Shown: positions 17,916 to 26,472 of the stretch, piece after piece
Layout of the letters: every line of letters begins with the position of its first letter
Position numbering within the stretch: position 1 is the first letter of the stretch
DNA from: Akkermansia biwaensis
GTDB taxonomy: Bacteria > Verrucomicrobiota > Verrucomicrobiia > Verrucomicrobiales > Akkermansiaceae
Direction of reading: 5' to 3'
NCBI RefSeq assembly: GCF_026072915.1
Contig: NZ_AP025943.1
Location: forward strand, 2,976,001 to 3,040,000
Length of the DNA: 64,000 nt
Notes under the pieces: model-generated
The model's database searches: none
Told to the model about the DNA's origin: nothing
Seen by the model: only the letters and a program-made list of their open reading frames with translations
Program-made: the position numbers and the translations under genes

Positions 17916-18036
17916 GCCCTTCGGACGGCGGGGGATCTCCAAAAAACAAAAGAGCCCGGACCGGAAAGGCGAAGAAACAGCACATCCTCTCACGATCTAA
18001 TACCTAATCCTTAATCATTAATATCTCCCTGAAAAA

Positions 18037-19221
18037 TTACACGTATCCCGGCTGGGCGGACATGCGTCCGGAAATCATGCCGAGTACGCAGAAAAAGGTA
18101 TAAACCAGGCAGAACGGCAGGAAGGAGCCACCCTGATGCAGAAAGGTGGTGAAGAACAGGCTCAGAAGGGCTCCCATGGTAAAACCGATGCCCTGGGACA
18201 TGCCGGAAAGCCTGATTGACTCGGAAGGAGTCCGGGCGCGTTCCACCATCAGAGCCATCCCGCGGCTGAACACGGTTCCCGTCGCCAGGCCGAACAGAAT
18301 AGCCATCCAGAGAGCCCAGTCCAGCGGAAGATAAAGAATACCCCAGCAGGAAAGGGCCGCCAGTGCCATGGCCATCACGATAAGCAGGCCCCGGCCTCCC
18401 GTGGCCTTCTCCAGCGCGTGCGCGGAAAGCGTGGCGGGCAGCTGGGCGAACATGGCTACGGAAAGAATGAACCCAGCGTCCATGTAGCTCATGCCGCGCT
18501 GTCGCAGGAAAATCGGAATCCAGGTATAAAAGAAGTAGGCCGCCCCCACGCGGCTCAAATAAAAGATGGTGACCTGCCATGCCTTGCTGCTGCGCAGCAG
18601 GTTGTGTCCGGAAGACGCCGGATCGCTCGGGAGCATGCCGACCGGATGCTTGAGGAAGTAGGCGCCCCATACCAGCATTCCCAGCAGAATGGGAATAATC
18701 CACACTCCCAGGCCGAAGCGCCACCCTCCCAGCATGTTGGAGATGGGTACGGACAAGCCGGAGGCCACGGCGCTCCCCACGCCGATCATCGCGCTGTAAA
18801 CGCCCATCATGGCGGAAGCGTGGTCCGGGAACTGGTGCTTGATCAACCCGGGAATGGCCGCTCCGGCAATCCCCATGCCCAGCCCCATCAGAACCATGCC
18901 GCCGTACAGGCCCGCCACGCCGTCCCAGCTGCGCCAGAAAATCCCGGCCACGGCCAGAAGCTGGAACCAGAAAATGATTTTCCACGGCGTCATCCAGCGC
19001 GCGACGCGCGGAGAAATGGGAGCCGCCACGCCCAGCACAAACACGGGCAGCAGGGCAAACAACCCTGAATTCTCCAGGGAAAGCCCCATATCCTTTTCAA
19101 TTGTCCCCAACAGAGGATCGGGAGAATCAAACCCGGTGCGCAGGTTGAAGCAGACAATCAGAAAAGCCGCCAGCAACAGTATTTTGCCTTTCATAATCCC
19201 AGAAGAATCCGTCTTATCCAT
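18037..19221 (-). CDS. MFS transporter, CynX/NimT-like
   Basis: The 394-aa product has about 12 membrane helices. The N-terminal FNLRTGFDSPDPLLGTIEKD resembles the CynX family signature region ('R...TS..PLL..I') of cyanate/2-nitroimidazole transporter-like proteins of the major facilitator superfamily. The substrate cannot be inferred. The start is ambiguous. A strong -10-like TATAAT (minus strand, 19232-19227) is only five bases before the ATG at 19221, so either the transcript is leaderless or the real start is the internal ATG at 19194 (MKGKILLLAAF), which begins right before the first helix. It stands alone. Confidence 0.85.
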   Translation of the reverse strand: MDKTDSSGIMKGKILLLAAFLIVCFNLRTGFDSPDPLLGTIEKDMGLSLENSGLFALLPVFVLGVAAPISPRVARWMTPWKIIFWFQLLAVAGIFWRSWDGVAGLYGGMVLMGLGMGIAGAAIPGLIKHQFPDHASAMMGVYSAMIGVGSAVASGLSVPISNMLGGWRFGLGVWIIPILLGMLVWGAYFLKHPVGMLPSDPASSGHNLLRSSKAWQVTIFYLSRVGAAYFFYTWIPIFLRQRGMSYMDAGFILSVAMFAQLPATLSAHALEKATGGRGLLIVMAMALAALSCWGILYLPLDWALWMAILFGLATGTVFSRGMALMVERARTPSESIRLSGMSQGIGFTMGALLSLFFTTFLHQGGSFLPFCLVYTFFCVLGMISGRMSAQPGYV

Positions 19222-19226
19222 CCCAT

Positions 19227-19232
19227 ATTATA
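19227..19232 (-). promoter_or_regulatory. -10 element of the MFS transporter gene
   Basis: TATAAT on the minus strand, five bases from the first ATG. A TTGAAC lies 19 bases upstream as a weak -35 element. The position argues for leaderless translation or for the downstream start at 19194. Confidence 0.4.
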
Positions 19233-19353
19233 CAGCATCCCCGCCGCTTGCGTTCAAAACGCGTTTCCCGGCAGGGAATCCGTTTTTGCCGGCTGCCGGG
19301 GAGCGGAAGCCTCCCTTTCTCCTCCCCGTGCAGCATTACGGAAATTCGCGGAT

Positions 19354-19374
19354 ATTATTTAAAATTAGAATAAT
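19354..19374. promoter_or_regulatory. Imperfect AT palindrome upstream of the rclC-like gene
   Basis: A 21-base element with outer arms ATTATT and AATAAT and 8 of 10 paired positions lies about 40 bases before the start codon. It has the size of a repressor/activator site. It does not match the Fur or PerR consensus in orientation. It could be the operator of a stress regulator; this is inference. Confidence 0.3.
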
Positions 19375-19412
19375 TCTCTTGACTTTGATACCTTCCCCTA
19401 TTACGAGGAGAT

Positions 19413-20039
19413 ATGTTTACTTCACATTCATCTCCTGAAAAATGCCTTCATTATGCCGAACAATTGCAGAAACTGGGCATCAATTTCATCAGAGTGGCCA
19501 TTTTTGTCGTGTTCGCGTGGATCGGCGGACTCAAGGCCTTTCAATATGAAGCGGACGGCATCGTTCCCTTTGTCGCCAACAGCCCGATGATGAGCTTTTT
19601 CTACAACAAGGAGGCTCCGGAATACAAGCAGCACATGAACAAGGAAGGCGCCGTGGTGCCGGAAAACATTGCCTGGCACAAGGAGAACAACACCTACGGG
19701 TTTTCCTACGGGCTGGGGGTTCTGATCGTTTCCATCGGCACGCTGGTGCTGCTGGGCCTTTTCTTCCCGAAGGTGGGCCTGGCGGGAGACTGCCTGGCGA
19801 TCATCATGACTTTCGGCACTCTGTCCTTCCTCATCACCACGCCGGAAACATGGGTGCCCGACCTTGGAGGCCCGAACCACGGCTTCCCCTACCTGAGCGG
19901 AGCCGGACGCCTGGTGATCAAGGATATTGTCATCATGGCCGGCGCGGTCACGCTGCTGGGAACGGATATCAAGCGCATTCTGAAAGCGCGCCTCGGCTGT
20001 ACGACTGGTGAAAAATCCTGCTGCTGCCGGAACGACTAA
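19413..20039 (+). CDS. rclC: RclC/YkgB-like membrane protein (DUF417)
   Basis: A 208-aa inner-membrane protein with about four to five helices. It is very close in pattern to E. coli RclC (YkgB). Landmarks are IVPFVANSPMMSFFY, the NNTYGFSYGLGV segment, SFLITTPETWVP and HGFPYLSGAGRLVIKD. RclC belongs to the E. coli reactive-chlorine resistance operon; its molecular role is unclear. Here no RclA or RclR gene is adjacent. A GAGGAG Shine-Dalgarno sequence sits just before the ATG, which is rare in this window. The C-terminus is unusual: SCCCRND gives three consecutive cysteines that the E. coli protein lacks, possibly redox- or metal-related. It ends with its own terminator. Confidence 0.9.
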   Translation: MFTSHSSPEKCLHYAEQLQKLGINFIRVAIFVVFAWIGGLKAFQYEADGIVPFVANSPMMSFFYNKEAPEYKQHMNKEGAVVPENIAWHKENNTYGFSYGLGVLIVSIGTLVLLGLFFPKVGLAGDCLAIIMTFGTLSFLITTPETWVPDLGGPNHGFPYLSGAGRLVIKDIVIMAGAVTLLGTDIKRILKARLGCTTGEKSCCCRND

Positions 20040-20064
20040 CCCTTTCACACCTTACCTCCTTTCA

Positions 20065-20101
20065 TCCCGTCCTTGCCGCAAGCAGGGACGGGATTTTCTT
20101 T
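20065..20101 (+). terminator. Intrinsic terminator of the rclC-like gene
   Basis: TCCCGTCC (20065-20072) pairs with GGACGGGA (20086-20093) and is followed by TTTTCTTTT. The stem is a perfect 8 bp. Confidence 0.75.
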
Positions 20102-20903
20102 TCCAGAGAGGCCCCCTCTAAATAGATACGTGGACCGTCTTTTGGAGGAAAAAGCCGTTTCCAGCCGTCCAGAGGCCATCCGGTCCAAATTCCACGCAGG
20201 GAATGCCGATACCTATGAAGCGCATCAGCGCCGTTTTCAAGAATGGCCAGCGCCAGCCGCAGGGGCTCCCCACGAACTTCCCGGCAGTTTATTTCTCCCA
20301 TTTCCGGCCTTGTACGGAACACAAGTCTTTCAAATAAGCATTTCTTCTCCACCTCCCTTTCCCTGGGGATGTACTCCCCGTTTTCCCGCGCCTCCATTCC
20401 GATCCGTTTCCCCGGCGTTCCCCTATAAGCCGCATTCAGCGGTGAATGCCGTATCCGCTTTCCAGGGCATTCTCTGGCGTCCACCGCCGGGCCCAGCACC
20501 TTCCTGCCGGCATGCCGCAAACACGGAGCAGGCCGTCCGGTAAGTTCGCCTTTGCCAGGGAGATGCCCGTCTTTCCCCCGCATCATGGCCGCCGCGGTCA
20601 ATGCGGCCTTTTTGACCCGTACATCCCATGAATGACTGATTCCGTCCCTGATAAATGGAAGATATTTTTCCGTCCTCTCCGGTTTCTCCGCCCCTCCCGT
20701 TCGATGGTGCGCGGGCCTTCTCCATCACCAATTCATGGTCTCCATTAACACAATGGCCGGCTTTCAGATATTCATTCCTGCCGCTGGCGGTCCCAAGCAT
20801 CCCGGTTTCTTCCGTAACGCCGGAAGCTTCCACCACCGAAAACCGGCGGAAGGAACGCGCTGAAAAGGCGTGTTTTCCCTTTCATCCCGCCCCGCCTCTC
20901 CAT

Positions 20904-20940
20904 GAAAAAGCGCCGCCGTCCCAGAAGGAACGGCGGCGCC
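20904..20940 (-). terminator. Intrinsic terminator of the M60-like protease gene
   Basis: On the minus strand GCGCCGCCGT (20939-20930) pairs with ACGGCGGCGC (20919-20910), followed by TTTTTC. The 10-bp GC stem is perfect and lies about 25 bases beyond the stop codon. Confidence 0.75.
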
Positions 20941-20964
20941 AGAACACGCTAACCTCTTAAGATG

Positions 20965-22836
20965 TTATTTGGCAGGCCTCTTTCCATACACCAGGGTGCG
21001 CTTGCCGTCCCAGGAGACAGCTTCAATCCTGGTAGAGCCTTCCGGATACGTCACCGTTGTGGAGGAATTGTCCTTGGAGTCCGTGCCGACCATCGTCGCG
21101 CGGACCAGTTCATTATCCTTGTAGGTTTCAAATACGACGACGTTTTTCCACACGTCATGGGAAATGATACGGCGGTTGCCCTGCTCCGTGATGCCCTGGT
21201 TGTAGGAACCGCGGACCGCAAGACGGTTTTTGTAGGCTTCCACGCTGTTGACGGAGATGTAGTAGATAACCGGGCTTTCCGGCTTTTTGTACTTCCTGGC
21301 GTAGGCGACCAGATTCCTGCAATCCGCCTCCGTAATGGTCATGCGGGCGCAGGTGTAGTCGTCCAGTTCCTGGTCAATGGGCTTGAGCATCCCGGTTTTC
21401 CGGAAGAAGTCCGTCAGGTCCTGTTTGGAAACGTCGCACGCGTTTTTCATGAACGCCAGCTGGAGTTCGCCATCCTTCTTGCCCGCGGTGTCCATCTTGA
21501 TGGCCTTGTAGAAGATGTCCGGATAAAAGTCCGGATTCCCCTTGCCGGCCACCTTGAAGTAAAGCTCCAGCTGCCACAGGGGGGCCAGTTTCACAAAGTG
21601 GTCATGCACCATCGGGCGGTTGTCGCCGCCGGAACGCTTGTCCGGCCCGGCCTGGATGAGCCAGTTTTCCCCTTTCACGATGCCGTTGTTCAGATAGGCG
21701 TTGAAACGGCCGCCGATCATGTTGCCGTCGCCCCCGTTGATCCGTTCGTGCTCCAGGCGCATGCTGGTGGGGTTCAGCATGTAGTTCACATAGGCGGAAT
21801 AAATGTTGTTGGTCACTTCCCCGGTAGAGACCCATTTCATGGCGGGCCGCACCTGGTTGACATGGCCGAATTCGTGGGCGATGCCCCAGGCGCTGCCGGG
21901 AATCTTGTCCGGATTGGCTACTTCCTTCATCGTTCCGTTGTGGAAGGCCGCGCCCGTGCCGTCCGCATGCATGAATCCCTGCCAGATTACGCGCCCGAAC
22001 ATTCTGTTCTTGGGAAGCATCTTGTACTTGTACAGTCCCATGATCTGCTGTTCCATGCCGATGATCCTGTCATACAGGGCGATCAGTTCCTCACCCTTGT
22101 CCGGGCAGACCTGCCTGAGTTCCTCCACCGGGTACACCAGGTGGACGCGGCTGCCCACAATGTCGATGACCTCCGTCGGGGAGTTTTCCAGCATCTTCTT
22201 CCAGTCGCTGTTCTTGTGCACGCCGCCCACGAAGACGCCGTTCACCTTGCCGGAGGGAATGGAGACCTTCACCTTTCCGGCTTTCTTGTAGTTGGGCGTG
22301 AAGTATTCGATGTAGCCCAGCCCCTTGTTCTTGGCTTTAAAAATGTTGACGCCCGCCTTCAGCGGGTAGGAACTGCGGCCTCCGCCGCGCCCGAAGTTCT
22401 GGATGACCAGGGAAAGCTTTTCATCCTTGGGGTCTCCCATGATGACCAGCACGTCCTCTCCTTCTTCAAAGAAAATGCCCGTGGGGTTTTCAAATTTGCT
22501 GTACTGGCTGGTGCGCAGGCGGTCCGCCAGGTCCTTCACCGGTTCGTACGGTTCCGCCAGCATGGTGCGGGACTTGCTGTCGTACTTCTTGTCCGCCATC
22601 TGCTGGGCGATCCGGCGCACGAAGGGGTCGCGGATTTTCGCAATCCGGTCACGGTTCACGGCGGGCTTCAGCGCCACCATGAATTCATTCGTGAAGACAT
22701 TGGAATCCAGCGCCTTCAGACCTTCTTCCGTAATGGGGGGTTGCTGAACCTCCTGGGCCGGGAGCACGCCGCCCCCCAGCCATCCGCAGACGGCCAGCAG
22801 AAGACACCCTTTTTTGAAAAGCTGTGAAAGCATCAT
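20965..22836 (-). CDS. Secreted M60-like (enhancin-type) zinc metalloprotease
   Basis: A 623-aa exported protein (signal peptide at residues 1-27, cleavage near LPA-Q). The gluzincin motif HEFGH is at residues 321-325 and the third zinc ligand is probably Glu340 in TGEVTNNIYS, the arrangement of peptidase family M60. M60 proteases of Akkermansia and Bacteroides cut mucin-type O-glycoproteins, so mucin is the likely substrate (family knowledge plus inference). Residues 30-200 form an N-terminal beta-rich region, and the last 80 residues form a small C-terminal domain. An open frame extends upstream to 24657 but runs through htpG and is not coding. It is divergent from htpG and transcribed alone with a clear terminator. 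Confidence 0.85.
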   Translation of the reverse strand: MMLSQLFKKGCLLLAVCGWLGGGVLPAQEVQQPPITEEGLKALDSNVFTNEFMVALKPAVNRDRIAKIRDPFVRRIAQQMADKKYDSKSRTMLAEPYEPVKDLADRLRTSQYSKFENPTGIFFEEGEDVLVIMGDPKDEKLSLVIQNFGRGGGRSSYPLKAGVNIFKAKNKGLGYIEYFTPNYKKAGKVKVSIPSGKVNGVFVGGVHKNSDWKKMLENSPTEVIDIVGSRVHLVYPVEELRQVCPDKGEELIALYDRIIGMEQQIMGLYKYKMLPKNRMFGRVIWQGFMHADGTGAAFHNGTMKEVANPDKIPGSAWGIAHEFGHVNQVRPAMKWVSTGEVTNNIYSAYVNYMLNPTSMRLEHERINGGDGNMIGGRFNAYLNNGIVKGENWLIQAGPDKRSGGDNRPMVHDHFVKLAPLWQLELYFKVAGKGNPDFYPDIFYKAIKMDTAGKKDGELQLAFMKNACDVSKQDLTDFFRKTGMLKPIDQELDDYTCARMTITEADCRNLVAYARKYKKPESPVIYYISVNSVEAYKNRLAVRGSYNQGITEQGNRRIISHDVWKNVVVFETYKDNELVRATMVGTDSKDNSSTTVTYPEGSTRIEAVSWDGKRTLVYGKRPAK

Positions 22837-23010
22837 GATTATAAAGTAATACTGGTGAGTTTCCGCAATTGTTTCAAGGAAAATTCCCCGCCGGACCGCC
22901 GGACCGGAAAAAAACCGGATTGTGTGACATGGGATGACGCCCAAAATGTTAAAAAGTGTCCACCCTCTTGACGGCTCTTCTATAATGGTGCCCGCAACAC
23001 ATTTTTCCAT

Positions 23011-24852
23011 ATGAATACAGAAACACATCAATTTCAGGCGGAAGTCCGGCAGCTGCTGGACATTGTCATCAATGCCCTGTACAGCGACCGCGAGATTTTC
23101 GTCAGGGAACTCGTCTCCAACGCTTCGGACGCCCTGGAAAAACTGCGCGTGAAACAGTTGACGGACTCCAACATCTACCAGCCGGACAAGCCGCTGGAAA
23201 TCAGCATCACCACGGACAAGGACAACAAGACCATCACCATCGCGGACACCGGCATCGGCATGACGGAAGCGGACCTGGTGGAGAACCTCGGCACCATCGC
23301 GCACTCCGGCACCAAGAAGTTCCTGGAGGCGCTGAAGCAGAAGCAGGAAGGCGGAACCGACCTGATCGGCCAGTTCGGCGTGGGGTTCTACAGCTCCTTC
23401 ATGGTGGCGGAACAGGTGGAAGTGTTCACGCATTCCCATGAACCGGAAGCCGCCTCCCTCCGCTGGGTCTCCGAAGGCCGGGAGGGCTATTCCATTGAAA
23501 CGCTGGACGAGCCCCTGGACCGCGGCACTCGCATCGTCATCCACCTGAAGGAGGAATACGCGGAGTTCTCCCAGGATTACCGCGTGAAGGAACTGCTCCG
23601 CCGTTATTCCAACTTCGTGGCCTTCCCGATCAACTTCAACGGGGAACACATCAACACCGTGCAGGCCATCTGGTCCAAGTCCAAATCCGACGTGAAGCCG
23701 GAGGAATACGACGAGTTTTACCAGTTCATCTCCCACACGGACGAGAAGCCCCTCTCCTACATGCATTTCAGCGCGGACGCGCCCATCATGCTCCATTCCC
23801 TGCTCTTCATTCCGCGGCGGAATCCGGAAATGTTCGGCTTCGGCCGCGTGGACCCCAACGTGTCCCTGTACTGCAAGCGCGTGCTGATCGACGCGAAGCC
23901 GGAAGGGCTGCTGCCCGACTGGCTGCGCTTCCTGAACGGCGTGGTGGACAGCGAAGACCTGCCCCTGAATATCTCCCGCGAAATGCTCCAGGACAATTCC
24001 CTGGTGCGCAAGATCAGCGACATCATCACCAAGCGCTTCATCAAGCATCTGGATAAGCTCGCCAAGGACGAGAAGGAAACCTACAAGGAATTCTACGCCC
24101 AGTTCTCCCGCTACCTGAAGGAAGGTGTGGTGACCTCCTGGCCGAACAAGGAATCCCTGGGCAAGCTGCTCCGGTTTGAATCCACCGCCACGGATCCGGG
24201 GGAAACGACCTCCTTCGAGGAATACATCACCCGCATGAAGGAAGGCCAGACGGCCATTTACGCCCTGACCGGCCCCTCCCGCGCCCATCTGGAAAACAGC
24301 CCGTATCTGGAAGCCTTCAAGGCGCGCGGTTATGAAGTGGCCTTCTTCACGGACCATGGGGACGAATTCGTACTGGATTCCCTGTCCAGCGTGGACGCCA
24401 AGCCCGTCACGATGATCGACCGCGCGGACGTGGAACTCCCGGAACTGGAAACGGAACAGAAGGACGCCCTGCCGCAGGAGGAAGCCACCGCCCTGGAGGA
24501 ATGGCTGAAAGAACTTTACCCGGACAAGTTCTCCAAGGTCACCCTGGGCAAGCGCCTGATCAGCGGTCCCGCCGTGGCCCTGCAGAGCGGCAACGACATG
24601 GGGCCGGAAATGAGAGCGTACATGAAGGCCATGGGGCAGGAAGTTCCGGAAAACCATCCCCAGCTTGAATTGAACCCCTCCAATCCCCTGGTCAAGAAGC
24701 TTTCCGCCCTGCGGACGGAGAATCCGGAACTGGCCCAGATGGTCGCGGACCAGATCGCGAACACGGCCCTGCTCCGCGCCGGCATGCTGGACGACCCCGC
24801 CGTGCTCGCCCAGTCCTCCCAGACGCTGATGGAACAGCTTCTGCTGAAGTAA
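23011..24852 (+). CDS. htpG: Chaperone HtpG (Hsp90)
   Basis: A 613-aa cytoplasmic ATP-dependent chaperone. The N-terminal GHKL ATPase domain is complete: SDREIFVRELVSNASDALEK, then the nucleotide-binding IADTGIGMT and the GQFGVGFYSSFMVA lid segment. It is followed by the middle domain and the C-terminal dimerisation domain. No MEEVD tail is present, as expected for bacteria. A TATAAT lies at 22981-22986, 24 bases before the start, with a TTGACG only seven bases before it, so the -35 element is unclear. A strong terminator follows. Confidence 0.97.
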   Translation: MNTETHQFQAEVRQLLDIVINALYSDREIFVRELVSNASDALEKLRVKQLTDSNIYQPDKPLEISITTDKDNKTITIADTGIGMTEADLVENLGTIAHSGTKKFLEALKQKQEGGTDLIGQFGVGFYSSFMVAEQVEVFTHSHEPEAASLRWVSEGREGYSIETLDEPLDRGTRIVIHLKEEYAEFSQDYRVKELLRRYSNFVAFPINFNGEHINTVQAIWSKSKSDVKPEEYDEFYQFISHTDEKPLSYMHFSADAPIMLHSLLFIPRRNPEMFGFGRVDPNVSLYCKRVLIDAKPEGLLPDWLRFLNGVVDSEDLPLNISREMLQDNSLVRKISDIITKRFIKHLDKLAKDEKETYKEFYAQFSRYLKEGVVTSWPNKESLGKLLRFESTATDPGETTSFEEYITRMKEGQTAIYALTGPSRAHLENSPYLEAFKARGYEVAFFTDHGDEFVLDSLSSVDAKPVTMIDRADVELPELETEQKDALPQEEATALEEWLKELYPDKFSKVTLGKRLISGPAVALQSGNDMGPEMRAYMKAMGQEVPENHPQLELNPSNPLVKKLSALRTENPELAQMVADQIANTALLRAGMLDDPAVLAQSSQTLMEQLLLK

Positions 24853-24875
24853 ATCAGCCGGAGGTTCATCCCTTC

Positions 24876-24909
24876 AAGCCGCTTCCCGCCATCCGGGAGC
24901 GGCTTTTTA
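24876..24909 (+). terminator. Intrinsic terminator of htpG
   Basis: AAGCCGCTTCCCG (24878 region) pairs with CGGGAGCGGCTT around a short loop, followed by TTTT at about 24904-24908. Confidence 0.75.
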
Positions 24910-24923
24910 CTACCCTTCCCTCC

Positions 24924-25751
24924 ATGGCTCCAGACGCAAAAACACCCCGGCACTTCCTGTTCCTGAAACTGGCGTATGAAACGGTCATGTGCCTGCTGGC
25001 CCTGGTGGCCGTCACGCTGGCCGCCATCGACCTGACCTCCGGGGCCGCGGAATGGGAAGTTACCGTGGACCGGGTCATTTACTGGATATTCGTCCTGGAC
25101 TACGTCATCCGCTTTTTCCTCAGCCCCTCCAAATGGCTCTTTGTGAAAAGCCACGTCTGGGACCTGCTGGCCATCATCCCGTTCGACTCCCTCTTCCGGT
25201 TGTTCCGCTTCGCCAGGCTGGAAGAGATCCTGCGGCTCGCCAGGTACCTGGACCTGTTTTCCTACTCCCTGCGGTTCTCCGCGCGCATCCGGCGTTTTTT
25301 CAATACGAACGGATTCAAGTACATCTGCATTGCCGCGCTGACCATTATCCTGCTGGGGGCCGTGGGCATCCATCTGGCAGAGGGCATGAGCCTGTCCAAC
25401 GGCATTTGGTGGTCCTTCGTCACGGCCACCACCGTGGGCTACGGAGACACCTACCCGGTCACCACGCCGGGCAAGTTTCTCGCGGTTTTTCTGATGATTA
25501 CCGGAATCGGCTTCGTGGGGACGCTCACCAGCACGATCACCTCCTTTTTCCTGCACGGTCACGACGGGGAACCCATGACCTACCGGGAAGAAGTGCTGGA
25601 CGGCATCAAGAAGAAGCTGGACAGCCTGTCTTCCATGACGGATGAAGACATCGACGCCATGGCTGCCCTGCTGAAAACGCTGAGGGGAGCTCCGCAGGCA
25701 CCTCCTGCGGAAAAAGAGGAAACGCCTGCTATCCATTCCGGCAAAAACTGA
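24924..25751 (+). CDS. Voltage-gated-type potassium channel
   Basis: A 275-aa inner-membrane channel of the six-helix type. S1 is at about residues 17-36 and S2 near 50-66. An S4-like segment has repeated arginines (FRLFRFARLEEILRLARYL, about 91-109). After S5 (132-150) comes the pore loop with the K+ selectivity filter TVGYGD (170-175), then S6. The C-terminal cytoplasmic tail of about 70 residues is helical and has no RCK domain. The number of S4 charges is low, so voltage sensing may be weak. It follows the htpG terminator and its stop codon lies within the left copy of the att-like repeat of the neighbouring element. Confidence 0.88.
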   Translation: MAPDAKTPRHFLFLKLAYETVMCLLALVAVTLAAIDLTSGAAEWEVTVDRVIYWIFVLDYVIRFFLSPSKWLFVKSHVWDLLAIIPFDSLFRLFRFARLEEILRLARYLDLFSYSLRFSARIRRFFNTNGFKYICIAALTIILLGAVGIHLAEGMSLSNGIWWSFVTATTVGYGDTYPVTTPGKFLAVFLMITGIGFVGTLTSTITSFFLHGHDGEPMTYREEVLDGIKKKLDSLSSMTDEDIDAMAALLKTLRGAPQAPPAEKEETPAIHSGKN

Positions 25752-25754
25752 CAG

Positions 25755-25772
25755 AATCCGTTTGGTATTACA
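25755..25772 (+). repeat. Left att-like direct repeat
   Basis: AATCCGTTTGGTATTACA, a few bases after the stop of the potassium channel gene. It matches the right copy at 16 of 18 positions, and the similarity extends outward on both sides (ACTGACA before, GG.AAAG after). It contains the hexamer AATCCG that also occurs in the inverted repeats upstream of the recombinase. Confidence 0.5.
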
Positions 25773-25826
25773 TCGGAAAAGATGTCCTCTCCGTACCAGA
25801 GCAAATACCAAATACTCAACCGTTTT

Positions 25827-26426
25827 TCAGTGAGAAACTTTTAATTCTCTATGTTGATTACTAACTGACTGGCTATCTCTGCATAAAAGAATCACTGTAA
25901 TAATGATTCCGACCAAAGGAACTAGTCCCCAAAGCAAAAACCATCCACTCTTTCCTATATCATGAAGCCTGCGAACATCTGCAACGATATTGAAATATAC
26001 AAAACAAATAAAGATAATAATCCCCGCCAGTACTCCTACATCTTCCCCTGTTATCCTTGATACCATGGCAACACCAATAAAAAACAGAATAGCCATCATT
26101 GGCAATATAAGCAATTTTAGCATCCAATATTCAGATCTGGAAATACGGCCAGAAAAACTAATATATTTTTTCAGAAATGTAGTTCTATTTATATTCCTTC
26201 TCTTTATAGCCATATTTTCCTCTATCTCTCTACGGATTTTATGCATATCAGAAGCAGACACCGACGATCTCAAAACATCCTGTACATTAACGGCATTACA
26301 TTCTATCCCTAACTCCTTGGTCATGATTTCTGCAATTACCTTAGAACTCGTTTTTGTCAATATTGCGACGTCCACAAGTTTATTATATGCATCAATACGC
26401 GATAGTTTTTCCTCTACCTGTTCCAT
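25827..26426 (-). CDS. DUF805 inner-membrane protein
   Basis: A 199-aa protein. Residues 1-75 are a soluble, charged region, and residues 80-190 form the DUF805 domain. Its signature FSGRISRSEYWM (near residue 88) precedes four membrane helices and the RRLHDIGKSGWFLL motif. DUF805 proteins are common in mobile regions and of unknown function. It is the last gene of the unit that starts at 29689, 46 bases after the Sel1 gene. Base composition is AT-rich relative to neighbours outside the element, which supports transfer. Confidence 0.8.
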   Translation of the reverse strand: MEQVEEKLSRIDAYNKLVDVAILTKTSSKVIAEIMTKELGIECNAVNVQDVLRSSVSASDMHKIRREIEENMAIKRRNINRTTFLKKYISFSGRISRSEYWMLKLLILPMMAILFFIGVAMVSRITGEDVGVLAGIIIFICFVYFNIVADVRRLHDIGKSGWFLLWGLVPLVGIIITVILLCRDSQSVSNQHRELKVSH

Positions 26427-26472
26427 AATACTTCCTTATTTATGATATTTTTATAAATAAAGTTTCCATCCG

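Larger units (their letters stand above)
20040..20964. other. 925-base gap with terminators but no convincing gene
   Basis: Open frames exist on both strands (the longest is 179 codons on the minus strand). They are Arg/Pro/Gly rich, lack recognisable motifs and overlap each other, as expected for random GC-rich DNA. I regard the stretch as non-coding or the remains of a decayed gene. The two ends carry intrinsic terminators for the flanking genes. Confidence 0.5.

Noticed and set aside
20062-20601. 179-codon minus-strand frame in the gap after the rclC-like gene
   Set aside because: Overlaps the rclC terminator, competes with other frames, no motif, Arg/Gly/Pro rich. Could be a decayed gene but nothing can be named.
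22968-22986. TTGACG plus TATAAT as the htpG promoter
   Set aside because: The spacing is only seven bases, so they cannot act as one -35/-10 pair; only the -10 may be real.
22837-24657. Open frame that extends the M60 protease gene upstream to 1230 codons
   Set aside because: It runs antisense through htpG. The protease has a signal peptide at 22836, and the extra sequence is Gly/Val/His-rich shadow sequence.
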